NCBI RefSeq assembly: GCF_004917065.1
Contig: NZ_SSYA01000001.1
Span: 1,434,161-1,498,160, forward strand
DNA length: 64,000 bases
Direction: 5' to 3'
Origin: Geomonas ferrireducens
GTDB taxonomy: Bacteria > Desulfobacterota > Desulfuromonadia > Geobacterales > Geobacteraceae
This document shows positions 56,802 to 64,000 of the stretch, piece by piece (the stretch's first letter is position 1; the number at the start of each line of letters is the position of its first letter). The notes below the pieces were generated by a model. That model ran no database searches, was not told the DNA's origin, and worked only from the letters and a program-made list of their open reading frames with translations. Position numbers and translations under genes: made by a program.

Positions 56802-57569
56802 ATGAAGAGATCCATCCGCAGCGCCCTTTCCACCGGTTTCAAGGCCCTGGCCCTGGCCGCCCTGACACTCGCGCCGTTTGCCGCGACCGAGGCCCACGCG
56901 GGCGCCACGCTCTGGAACGAGACCAACATCCAGTACCTTTGGGGGGGGCAGTTCAAGAACCCGTTCACCGGCACCAAGGGCAACCAGTCCACCATCACCG
57001 TGGAACATGCCAACGCCTGGAAGTACGGCGACACCTTCCTCTTTTTCGACGTGACCAATACCGAGAAAGACGACACCGGGATCTACGGCGAGCTCTCTCC
57101 GCGTCTCTCCATCGGCAAGATCACCGGCCATGACCTCTCCGCTCCTTTCGTGAAGGACGTGCTGGTGGCCGGCACCCTGGAGATGGGTCAGGGCTTCCGC
57201 AACTACCTCTACGGCGTGGGCTTCAGCCTGAACCTGCCGAAGTTCAACTTCGCCGACCTGAACGTCTACGTGCGCAACGACCCGAAGCAGTCCGGCAGCA
57301 CCTACCAGGTCACCCCCTGCTGGCAGCTCCCCTTCAGCGTGGGTAAGGCCGACATGCTCTTCGAAGGGTTCTCCGACATCGCCGGCGGCGAAGGGAACCT
57401 TGTCTTCAACATCGACGCCCAGCCCCGCCTGCTCCTCGATCTGGGCAAGTTCTGGGACGCGCCGAAAAGCATCTACTTCGGCACCGAGTTCATGTACTGG
57501 CACAACAAATTCGGCGTGAGCGGCGTGAACGAGTACGCGCCGCAGGCGATGGTCAAGATCGTCATGTAA
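56802..57569 (+). CDS. Tsx-like nucleoside-channel outer-membrane protein
   Basis: 255 residues with a signal peptide (ends TEAHA). The channel_Tsx family pattern: LWNETNIQYLWGGQFKNPF, then STITVEHANAWKYGDTFLFF, IYGELSPRLSIGKITG, and LDLGKFWDAPKSIYFGTE near the end. Tsx channels pass nucleosides across the outer membrane. AAGGAG is 11 nt before the ATG. Monocistronic; a terminator follows. Confidence 0.9.
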   Translation: MKRSIRSALSTGFKALALAALTLAPFAATEAHAGATLWNETNIQYLWGGQFKNPFTGTKGNQSTITVEHANAWKYGDTFLFFDVTNTEKDDTGIYGELSPRLSIGKITGHDLSAPFVKDVLVAGTLEMGQGFRNYLYGVGFSLNLPKFNFADLNVYVRNDPKQSGSTYQVTPCWQLPFSVGKADMLFEGFSDIAGGEGNLVFNIDAQPRLLLDLGKFWDAPKSIYFGTEFMYWHNKFGVSGVNEYAPQAMVKIVM

Positions 57570-57614
57570 ATACGGCCGGGAGCCCATGGGTTCCCCGCCG
57601 GGACGGTATGAAGA

Positions 57615-57641
57615 GGGGGCGGATTTTTCCGCCCCCTTTCT
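57615..57641 (+). terminator. Rho-independent terminator after the Tsx-like gene
   Basis: Perfect 9-bp stem GGGGGCGGA/TCCGCCCCC with a TTTT loop, then TTTCT. It lies before the methyltransferase ATG I choose. Confidence 0.9.
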
Positions 57642-57688
57642 CATTGGGACGCTTGCCAAGGAAGCCCCGCCGCGCTAGAGTGTCGGTC

Positions 57689-58780
57689 ATGCCCGATGCC
57701 GTCCGCCGCCACTACGAGCTTTACCCCTACCCGAGTTATCCCCTCTTTGCCTCGGTGCGCCGCGCCGACACCTACGCGAACAACCTCGACGCCCTCTGGT
57801 CCCTTTTCAACGGCGAACTCCCGCCGGCCGATCTCGCCCGCATCCTCATCGCCGGGTGCGGCACCTTCGCCCCCTATCCTTTCGCCGTCGCCAACCCGAA
57901 GACCCGGGTCACCGCCCTCGACCTCTCCGAGACGAGCCTCAAGCGGGCCCGGCTGCACTGCCTAGTGCACGGGGTGACCGGGGTCGATTTCGTGGCAGGA
58001 GACCTCCTCGACCCGGCGCTCGTCACCGGCCCCTACGGTTTCATCGATGCCTACGGTGTGCTGCACCACCTGGCGGAACCGGAGGCGGGGCTGCGCGCGC
58101 TCGCCGCGCGCCTTGGGGACGGGGGGATCATGAGGGTGATGGTCTACAGCCGCTACACCCGGCGCGAGGAGGATGCCATCCGGCGTGCGCTCACCCTTTT
58201 GAAGGTGCGCGAGCCCGAGGCGGTGCGAAGGATGGTGGCGCGCAGTGCGCAAGGCTCGCGGCTGAGGGAGTTCTTCGAGAGCTCCGGCGAGGTGGCGAAC
58301 CGGGCCGGGCTTGCCGATGCCCTGCTGCATCCGCAGGTGAAAAGCTATCGTATCGGCGAGCTGATGGAGCTCGTCGCGGCAAGCGGGCTTACCCTGTTGC
58401 GTTTCGCGCACCGGGGCGCCCTCGCCGAGCCGGAGCGCGAGGTGGAACGGATCCGGGCCATGGAGCAGGAGAAAGAGTCCCCGGGCAACTTCGTGCTCTA
58501 CCTCGGGCGCAGCCCCAAGGGCCCCTGCCCGGACTCAGACGCGGTCTTTCGCCTGAACCCGTGCCTCGCCGCTGCCATTTCCCCCTGGCGTCTCACCCCG
58601 GCTCACATCCCGGGGCGGTTCGGTAACGAAAACGGCCCCCTAAACGCTGCGGAGCGCCGCTTCCTGCGCCGCTTCCGCCGTCCCGTCCAGGCGGCCGAAC
58701 TCTCCCCTCTTGACCTCAAACGGGCCGGCAGCTACGCCGACCGTCTCTTCCTTTTGCGCTGCCGCGAGCTCTCCGTCTAG
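57689..58780 (+). CDS. SAM-dependent methyltransferase
   Basis: About 363 residues from ATG 57689; the frame is open upstream but there it encodes the preceding terminator. Class I fold: RILIAGCGTFAPYPFAVA (motif I), VTALDLSETSLKRARL (motif II) and FIDAYGVLHHLAEPEAGL (motif IV). The C-terminal 150 residues form an extra domain with no named function. No target identified. Its end overlaps the convergent kinase gene by four bases. Confidence 0.88.
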   Translation: MPDAVRRHYELYPYPSYPLFASVRRADTYANNLDALWSLFNGELPPADLARILIAGCGTFAPYPFAVANPKTRVTALDLSETSLKRARLHCLVHGVTGVDFVAGDLLDPALVTGPYGFIDAYGVLHHLAEPEAGLRALAARLGDGGIMRVMVYSRYTRREEDAIRRALTLLKVREPEAVRRMVARSAQGSRLREFFESSGEVANRAGLADALLHPQVKSYRIGELMELVAASGLTLLRFAHRGALAEPEREVERIRAMEQEKESPGNFVLYLGRSPKGPCPDSDAVFRLNPCLAAAISPWRLTPAHIPGRFGNENGPLNAAERRFLRRFRRPVQAAELSPLDLKRAGSYADRLFLLRCRELSV

Positions 58781-60801
58781 CGGTCCAGCATCTCCCGCAC
58801 TTTTCTTAAAAGCTCGGCCGGGCGCACCGGCTTCGTCATCAGCTCGGTACCCTCCTCCAGGAGGTCACGGCTCTTGATGATGTCCATGGTGTAGCCGCTC
58901 GTGTAGAGGACGCGCGCCGACGGATCGATCCTGCGGATGGCGCCGCAGGCCTCTTTGCCGCTCATCCCCGGCATTATCATGTCCATGAGGATGAGGGCGA
59001 TCTTCCCCTCGTTTCTTGCGAAGGTTTCGACGGCGACGGCACCGTTTTCCGCCACCAGCACCTGGTACCCGGCGCCGGAGAGGATCTGCTCTAGGAGGGT
59101 GCGCAGGTTCGCCTCGTCCTCGACCACAAGGATGGTCTCGCTCCCGCCGCGCGGGTGCTCCAGCTCCCTGAGCGCTTCGGCCGCCTCGGAGGCGGAGGGG
59201 CTGAGCGGCAGGTAGATCCTGAAGGTGGTGCCAAGGCCCTGCTCGCTGTAGATGTTGATGAAGCCGCCGTGCTGCTTCACGATGCCGTACACGATGGACA
59301 TGCCGAGCCCGGTCCCCTTACCCAGCTCCTTGGTGGTGAAGAAAGGCTCGAAGATCCTCCTGCGCGTCGCCTCGTCCATCCCGAGGCCGGTGTCGGAGAT
59401 GGAGACCACCGCGTAGGGGCCGGGTGAGCCGGCGTCGTTGGCATCGACGAACCCCTGGTCGATGCGCTGCAGCGATGTGGCGACGGTGAGGAGCCCCCCG
59501 TGCGGCATGGCGTCGCGTGCGTTGGTGGCAAGGTTCACCAGCACCTGCTCGATTTGGTTGCTGTCCATCTCCACCGGGAGCGGGTGCTCGGGGAGCTGCG
59601 ACTTCAGCTGCACGTCCTCCCCTATGATGCGGGAGAGGAACTTCTCCACGCGCCGGATCACCTCGTTCAGGTCGACGGTCTGCGTCTTGATCACCTGTTT
59701 CCTGCTGAAGGTTAGCAGTCCCGCGGTGAGCTGGGCGGCCTTGTCGGCGGCCTCCATGATCCGATCCACCTGCTCCCGGTGCTCGGGTGCCAGGGCGGCG
59801 TCGTTTCTCAGCATGCTGCCGTACCCCATGATGACCATGAGTATGTTGTTGAAATCGTGCGCGACGCCTCCGGCCAACTGCCCGATCGCTTCCATCTTCT
59901 GGGATTGCAGGAGCTTTTCCTCGAGCTGTTTCTTCTCGGTGATGTCCTCGGCGATACCCAGGAGGTAGCGTGCCTTCCCCTGCTCGTCCATGAGGGGGAT
60001 CTTCTTCGTGTGCAGGATGCGGTTCCCGGCGGCGGTGCTGATCACCTCCTCGGGGATCTCGACCAGTTCACCCGACTCGAGGGTCTCCCGGTCCTTGGCG
60101 CTGAAGAAATCGGCCTGCTCGCTTGGGAAGAGGTCGTGGTTGCTCTTGCCGAGGATCTCCTTGCGGGAAAAACCGAGGAGCTCCTCGCCGTACTTGTTGA
60201 TGGTGATGAAGCGCAGCTTCACGGCGTCCTTCGCGAAGACCATGGCGGGGATGTGATCGACCACGTTCTTCAGGAACTCCTCGCTCTGGCGCAGCGCCTC
60301 CTCGACGGCGCGGCGGGTGGTGATGTCGCGCGCCACGCCGAGGACGTAGGCCTTGTCGCGAAACTGCGTCCGGTTCAGGGTGAGCTCGGCCCAGAAGCGC
60401 CCGCCCCCCTTTTTGTGCAGCTCGGTGACGATCAGTTCGCGCGGCTCTTCCTGGCGCTCCGGGGCGCGTATCAACGCTTCGGCGGCGGAATGCCACAGAT
60501 CGGAGACCTCGAAAAGGGATTTTTCCAGGAGTTCCTCACGGCTCCATCCCGTCTGGCGGCAGGCGGAGTCGTTCAGGTCCACGATCCGGCCGGAGACCGT
60601 CTCGACGAGGAAGATGGCGTCGTTGCTGTGATCGAGGAACGCTTTCAGCCGTTCCAACTCCTCGAGGCGCTCCTGGAGTTCGGGGTAGTAGGTCTTGCGC
60701 AGCGAGTTCTCACCAAAACCCGCGAGCTTGCGCTGCAGGGCCTCGAGGGAGTCGAGGTCGTCGCGTGGGGGGGAGTCGGGCGGATCAGAGGGATTCTTCA
60801 T
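58777..60801 (-). CDS. Hybrid histidine kinase: PAS-PAS-HisKA-HATPase-REC (ErcS-like partner)
   Basis: 674 residues, no membrane helix, so cytoplasmic. Two PAS domains (about 45-170 and 175-300), His315 in [15 protein letters not shown]-binding DTGLGMDEATRRRIFEPFF, and a receiver with Asp607 in LILMDMIMPGMSG. Its ATG lies 17 bp inside the end of the Fe-alcohol dehydrogenase gene, so the two are translated together. Kinases next to ErcA-type dehydrogenases are known in alcohol-oxidation control (ErcS in Pseudomonas); the same pairing here suggests a similar role. Confidence 0.9.
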   Translation of the reverse strand: MKNPSDPPDSPPRDDLDSLEALQRKLAGFGENSLRKTYYPELQERLEELERLKAFLDHSNDAIFLVETVSGRIVDLNDSACRQTGWSREELLEKSLFEVSDLWHSAAEALIRAPERQEEPRELIVTELHKKGGGRFWAELTLNRTQFRDKAYVLGVARDITTRRAVEEALRQSEEFLKNVVDHIPAMVFAKDAVKLRFITINKYGEELLGFSRKEILGKSNHDLFPSEQADFFSAKDRETLESGELVEIPEEVISTAAGNRILHTKKIPLMDEQGKARYLLGIAEDITEKKQLEEKLLQSQKMEAIGQLAGGVAHDFNNILMVIMGYGSMLRNDAALAPEHREQVDRIMEAADKAAQLTAGLLTFSRKQVIKTQTVDLNEVIRRVEKFLSRIIGEDVQLKSQLPEHPLPVEMDSNQIEQVLVNLATNARDAMPHGGLLTVATSLQRIDQGFVDANDAGSPGPYAVVSISDTGLGMDEATRRRIFEPFFTTKELGKGTGLGMSIVYGIVKQHGGFINIYSEQGLGTTFRIYLPLSPSASEAAEALRELEHPRGGSETILVVEDEANLRTLLEQILSGAGYQVLVAENGAVAVETFARNEGKIALILMDMIMPGMSGKEACGAIRRIDPSARVLYTSGYTMDIIKSRDLLEEGTELMTKPVRPAELLRKVREMLDR

Positions 60802-61945
60802 AGACGACCTCTATGTCCCTCTTTGAGGCGCGGCGCGGGTTGGTAGCCATGCAAGGGTCTTTCAGGGCGTGCTCGCTGTACTGCTTGAGGTCGTCGACCC
60901 CGACCCCGACCTCGGCCAGGGTGCGTGCCACGCCGGCCTGGGCCTTCAGGGAGCGCACATGCTCGATGAGGAGCTTCTTCTTCTGAGCTACCGGGAGGCC
61001 GCGCAGGTCGAGCCCCATCGCCTGCGCGATGCGCTCGAAGCGCTCCGGAGCCGCGTCGAAGTTGAAGTCGATGACATGATCGAGGAGGATGGCGTTACAT
61101 TCGCCGTGGGCGAGATCGAGGGCGCCCCCCAGGCTGTGCGCCATGGCGTGGTTCGCCCCTAGGATCGCGTTGGAGAAGGCGAGCCCCGCCTGCAGGCTCC
61201 CCATCATCACCTGGCTCCTGAGCTCCTGGTCGTCGGGGTTGCGGATGCTGGGAATAAGGCTCGAGGTGAGGATCTTGACCGCTTCCAGCGCGTGCAGGTC
61301 GGTCATGGAAGAGCTGGCGGTGGAGACGAAGGCCTCGATGGCGTGCGTCATGGCGTCGAGCCCGGTGCAGGCGGTGAGGTACGGGTCCATCGTGGTGAGG
61401 GTGATGGGATCGATGAGGGCGATGTCGGGGACCACCGACTTGCTGATGATGGCGATCTTCACCCGCTCGAGCGGGTTGCTGATGATGGCGAACTGCGAGA
61501 CGTCGGCCGAGGTTCCCCCGGTGGTCGGGATGCAGATCAGGGGAGGCATGGGGGCCTTCACCATGTCCACCCCCTCGAATTCGAGGATGTGCTTGTGGTT
61601 CGAGGAAACGATGCCGATCCCTTTGGCGCAGTCGATCGGACTTCCGCCCCCCACTGCCACGATCACGTCGCAGCGCTCCTCACGGTACAAGGCGACCCCG
61701 GCCATGACCTCTTCGGCCTTGGGGTTCGGCGTGAGCGCGGTGAAAAGGACGTATGGGAGTCCCTCCGCCTCGAGGCTCTTGGTAACATCGGCGGTCCATC
61801 CCGCCTGGACCACGCCCGGGTCCGAGACCACGAGCACCTTACGGCCGCCGAGATTTCTGGCATAACGCCCGGCCAGTTCCCTAGCACCTGCTCCGAAGAT
61901 GAATTCGGGTGCGAGAAATTTCCTCAGTTGCAGACCTTCCGCCAT
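60785..61945 (-). CDS. ercA: Iron-containing alcohol dehydrogenase, ErcA-like regulatory type
   Basis: 386 residues. Group III Fe-ADH fold: AVGGGSPIDCAKGIGI (NAD-binding), ICIPTTGGTSADVSQF, GLDAMTHAIEAFVS, and GANHAMAHSLGG followed by LAHGECNAILLDHV, which hold the metal-binding His residues. The opening LQLRKFLAPEFIFGAGAREL is the hallmark of the ErcA subgroup, which in Pseudomonas is linked to alcohol-oxidation regulation with a sensor kinase. Here too a hybrid kinase gene overlaps its end by 17 bp. Enzymatic activity is plausible; regulatory role inferred. Confidence 0.9.
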   Translation of the reverse strand: MAEGLQLRKFLAPEFIFGAGARELAGRYARNLGGRKVLVVSDPGVVQAGWTADVTKSLEAEGLPYVLFTALTPNPKAEEVMAGVALYREERCDVIVAVGGGSPIDCAKGIGIVSSNHKHILEFEGVDMVKAPMPPLICIPTTGGTSADVSQFAIISNPLERVKIAIISKSVVPDIALIDPITLTTMDPYLTACTGLDAMTHAIEAFVSTASSSMTDLHALEAVKILTSSLIPSIRNPDDQELRSQVMMGSLQAGLAFSNAILGANHAMAHSLGGALDLAHGECNAILLDHVIDFNFDAAPERFERIAQAMGLDLRGLPVAQKKKLLIEHVRSLKAQAGVARTLAEVGVGVDDLKQYSEHALKDPCMATNPRRASKRDIEVVYEESL

Positions 61946-62520
61946 CTCCTGTCTCCCTGGTTCAGCACCACATGCAATTTACACAGAAGGATTAAGGCCG
62001 GTAAATCTTAGACAACCACCGTAGTATAACAACATTCGGTTTCGATTACTACTGCTCAGTCTGATAGACGTGTCGGGGGAATGCCCCGGAAACTTTAAGG
62101 AAAAAGCGAAGCGGTCGCCCAAGTGAAGCAGCAGCTTCGCTATGCTTTGCAAAGCTGCCGTGCACCCATATCGGTGGCAGGAAACGGGCACTCCCCTCGT
62201 TAGAAGATCCTGTGGTGAGCCAGTAAGGTCCGGTGCTATGTCATAGTCATGGGGATAGAAAAAAAATTTATGGGATAAAGCGATGCTAAGTATACGAAAT
62301 CTCCCAAATAACGTAACAGGATGGATGGCGCGGGGGGGGCAAGGTGCAAAAAAATACCTTAACTTCTGCAGTTTAGCTGACGATACCGGTCTGCATTGAA
62401 CCCGGATTGGCCGGGGTACTGTTACGACGGCGGAGGCGGGCGCGCCCCTCGTGCTGTCGGACGCGTTTCCTGCCGTGTCGCATCACACACGCTGCCGTCG
62501 TGAAAAGAAAGGAGAAAGAT
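61946..62520. other. Structured leader region between ercA and the chemoreceptor gene
   Basis: 575 bp without genes. Around 62101-62158 several arms could pair in competing ways: GCGAAGC with GCTTCGC, and GCAGCTT with AAGCTGC. On the minus strand the first hairpin is followed by TTTTTCC, so it may be an attenuator in the ercA leader. AAGGAG (62509) is the ribosome site of the chemoreceptor gene. No known riboswitch class fits. Confidence 0.5.
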
Positions 62521-64000
62521 GTGAGCTTTTTCAAGAACATGAAAATCGGTAAGAAGCTGTACCTCGTCTTTTCCATCATAATCGTGCTTGTCGCCACCCT
62601 GGTCGCGGTGGCTTACGTAAACCTGGCCTCGCTCGGCAAGGCAAACAGGATGAACGTCCACACCTACCAGGTTACGGAACAGGTCGGGAACATACTGACC
62701 GCACTGGTGAACATAGAAACCGGCGAGCGAGGCTTCGCCCTCACCGGGGAGGAAAAGTTTCTCGAGCCGCTGAACGCCGGCAAGGCCGATTTCTCAAGGG
62801 CATGGGAGGAGGCGAAGCGCCTTACCGCGGACAACCCGAAGCAGCAGGAGCGCCTGACGAAACTGTTCCAGTCCAAGGAGGACTGGCTCAAGGCCGACGT
62901 GGAGCCGCTGGTCGCACTCAGACGGCAGGCCGGCAGCGGGACCGGCATGGAGCAGGTGGTGCGGACGGTGCAGCAGGCCAAGGGAAAACAGTTCATGGAC
63001 GCGATGCGCGTGGTCATCGCCGACATGCAGAAGGAGGAGATGTCCCTCCTTGGCGTGCGCATGAAGGATGCCGAGGCGCTCGAGGCGAGGACCAAGGTGA
63101 TCCTCGTGGGGGGCGGCATCCTGTGTGCCGTGCTCGCCTTCGTCTTCGCCACCCTGGTGGCGAACGCCATCACCAAGCCGCTTGGCAGGGCGCTCGATGC
63201 GGCCAACAAGATCGCGGCTGGGAACCTGAACGTGAACCTTGACGCCGACTCCGAGGACGAGTCCGGTCAACTGCTCGCCGCGCTCAAGGGGATGACGGAG
63301 CGCATCCAGGCGCTCGTCGAGGACGCTAAAGCCCTCTCCCATGCGGCTGTGGAAGGAAAGCTTGCGACGCGCGCCGACGCAGGGCGTCACGAGGGGGACT
63401 TCAGGCGCATCGTCGAGGGGGTGAACCAGACCCTCGATGCGGTGATCGGCCCGCTGCAGGTGGCCGCCGAATACGTCGACCGCATCGCCAAGGGGGACAT
63501 GCCCGCACCGATAAGGGAGGAGTACCGCGGCGACTTCAACCAGATAAAGGAAAACCTGAACCAGCTGATCGCTGCCATCACCGCGATCACGAGTGCGGCG
63601 AAGGAGGTGGCCGGCGGCAACCTGACCGTCCAGCTCGAGGAGCGCTCGGCCAACGACGAGTTGATGCGTTCCCTCTCCAGCATGGTTTCAAAGCTTTCCG
63701 CGGTGGTCACCGACGTCAAGGAGGCCGCAAACAACGTGGCGGGCGGCAGCCTGCAGATGTCCTCCGGATCGCAGCAGCTCTCACAGGGGGCGAGTGAGCA
63801 GGCGGCTGCGGCGGAGCAGGCCTCTTCCTCCATGGAGGAGATGTCCTCCAACATCAGGCAGAACGCGGATAACGCCATGCAGACGGAGAAGATCGCCGTG
63901 AAGTCCGCCCAGGACGCCCAGGAAGGGGGCAAGGCGGTGGCGCAGACGGTGCAGGCGATGAAGGACATCGCCGGGAAGATCTCCATTATCGAGGAGATCG
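62521..64000 (+). CDS. Methyl-accepting chemotaxis protein with CHASE3-like sensor (3' partial)
   Basis: Starts at GTG 62521 (AAAGGAG upstream) and stays open to the window edge, so the C-terminus is missing. Membrane helix at about 13-38, then a CHASE3-like periplasmic domain (about 50-185; VNIETGERGFALTGEEKFLEP), second helix, HAMP, and further HAMP-like units (GDFNQIKENLNQLIAAI, AAKEVAGGNLTVQLEE). The coiled-coil start of the signalling domain is visible (LSQGASEQAAAAEQASSSME). Ligand unknown. Divergent from ercA. Confidence 0.93.
   Translation, partial: MSFFKNMKIGKKLYLVFSIIIVLVATLVAVAYVNLASLGKANRMNVHTYQVTEQVGNILTALVNIETGERGFALTGEEKFLEPLNAGKADFSRAWEEAKRLTADNPKQQERLTKLFQSKEDWLKADVEPLVALRRQAGSGTGMEQVVRTVQQAKGKQFMDAMRVVIADMQKEEMSLLGVRMKDAEALEARTKVILVGGGILCAVLAFVFATLVANAITKPLGRALDAANKIAAGNLNVNLDADSEDESGQLLAALKGMTERIQALVEDAKALSHAAVEGKLATRADAGRHEGDFRRIVEGVNQTLDAVIGPLQVAAEYVDRIAKGDMPAPIREEYRGDFNQIKENLNQLIAAITAITSAAKEVAGGNLTVQLEERSANDELMRSLSSMVSKLSAVVTDVKEAANNVAGGSLQMSSGSQQLSQGASEQAAAAEQASSSMEEMSSNIRQNADNAMQTEKIAVKSAQDAQEGGKAVAQTVQAMKDIAGKISIIEEI

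Noticed and set aside
62040-62200. Cobalamin or cyclic-di-GMP riboswitch
   Set aside because: The conserved boxes of these classes are not present on either strand; only generic hairpins are seen.
62276-62300. Sigma-28 promoter for the chemoreceptor gene
   Set aside because: TAAA is followed 15 nt later by CGAAATC, a poor match to the GCCGATAA element.

Overview
The window reads as a chromosomal segment of a GC-rich, Gram-negative, metabolically versatile anaerobe, most like a member of the Geobacterales (Geobacter, Geomonas or Citrifermentans type). This rests on the tail of a nuo operon, an acetyl-CoA hydrolase/transferase family enzyme, an ErcA-like alcohol dehydrogenase paired with a sensor kinase, several hybrid histidine kinases and chemoreceptors, and many outer-membrane and lipoprotein genes. 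The assignment comes from gene content and style, not from a marker gene. No tRNA, rRNA or CRISPR array was recognised.

Region 1 (1-4830) is the end of the complex I operon: nuoL (5' end missing), nuoM and nuoN, closed by a strong intrinsic terminator.

Region 2 (about 4830-27600) is an accessory island. It holds three candidate cell-wall-hydrolase/partner pairs: a lambda-lysozyme-like enzyme followed by a secreted protein, an N-acetylmuramidase followed by a secreted SH3-like protein, and a CHAP/NlpC-like amidase followed by a secreted protein. The first two hydrolases share an N-terminal module with two TPGPLGxND repeats, and each carries a single -1 frameshift. The island also has DUF4160/DUF2442 pairs, a 1040-residue protein joining an RNA polymerase alpha-CTD-like domain to a sigma-region-4-like helix-turn-helix, a 41-bp tandem array, an Mrr-type endonuclease, and higBA. 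Two REP-associated tyrosine transposase (RAYT) elements have perfect terminal inverted repeats. The most striking item is an AT-rich, translationally coupled four-gene operon (14495-18752): STAS-like/GHKL ATPase, PRTase-like protein, HD-domain/PRTase fusion and ThyX. It looks horizontally acquired and is the best candidate for an undescribed nucleotide-linked system.

Region 3 (27600-41700) returns to GC-rich, ordinary-looking genes. These are a porin, a PAS-LytTR regulator, a double-rhodanese protein, a glycine-zipper lipoprotein, DUF3108, a membrane protein, small Cys-rich proteins, a DOPA-dioxygenase-like enzyme, a nitroreductase-like protein, a CoA-transferase divergent from a TetR regulator (with a perfect operator palindrome between them), a TupA-like binding protein and a chemoreceptor.

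Region 4 (41700-64000) is dominated by signalling and envelope genes. It has three hybrid histidine kinases, a MarR/Bcr-CflA pair with matching operator-like sites, a large lipoprotein with an outer-membrane barrel protein, a protoglobin-PsiE fusion, a CZB protein, a Tsx-like channel, a methyltransferase, the ErcA/kinase pair, and a CHASE3-like chemoreceptor that runs off the end.
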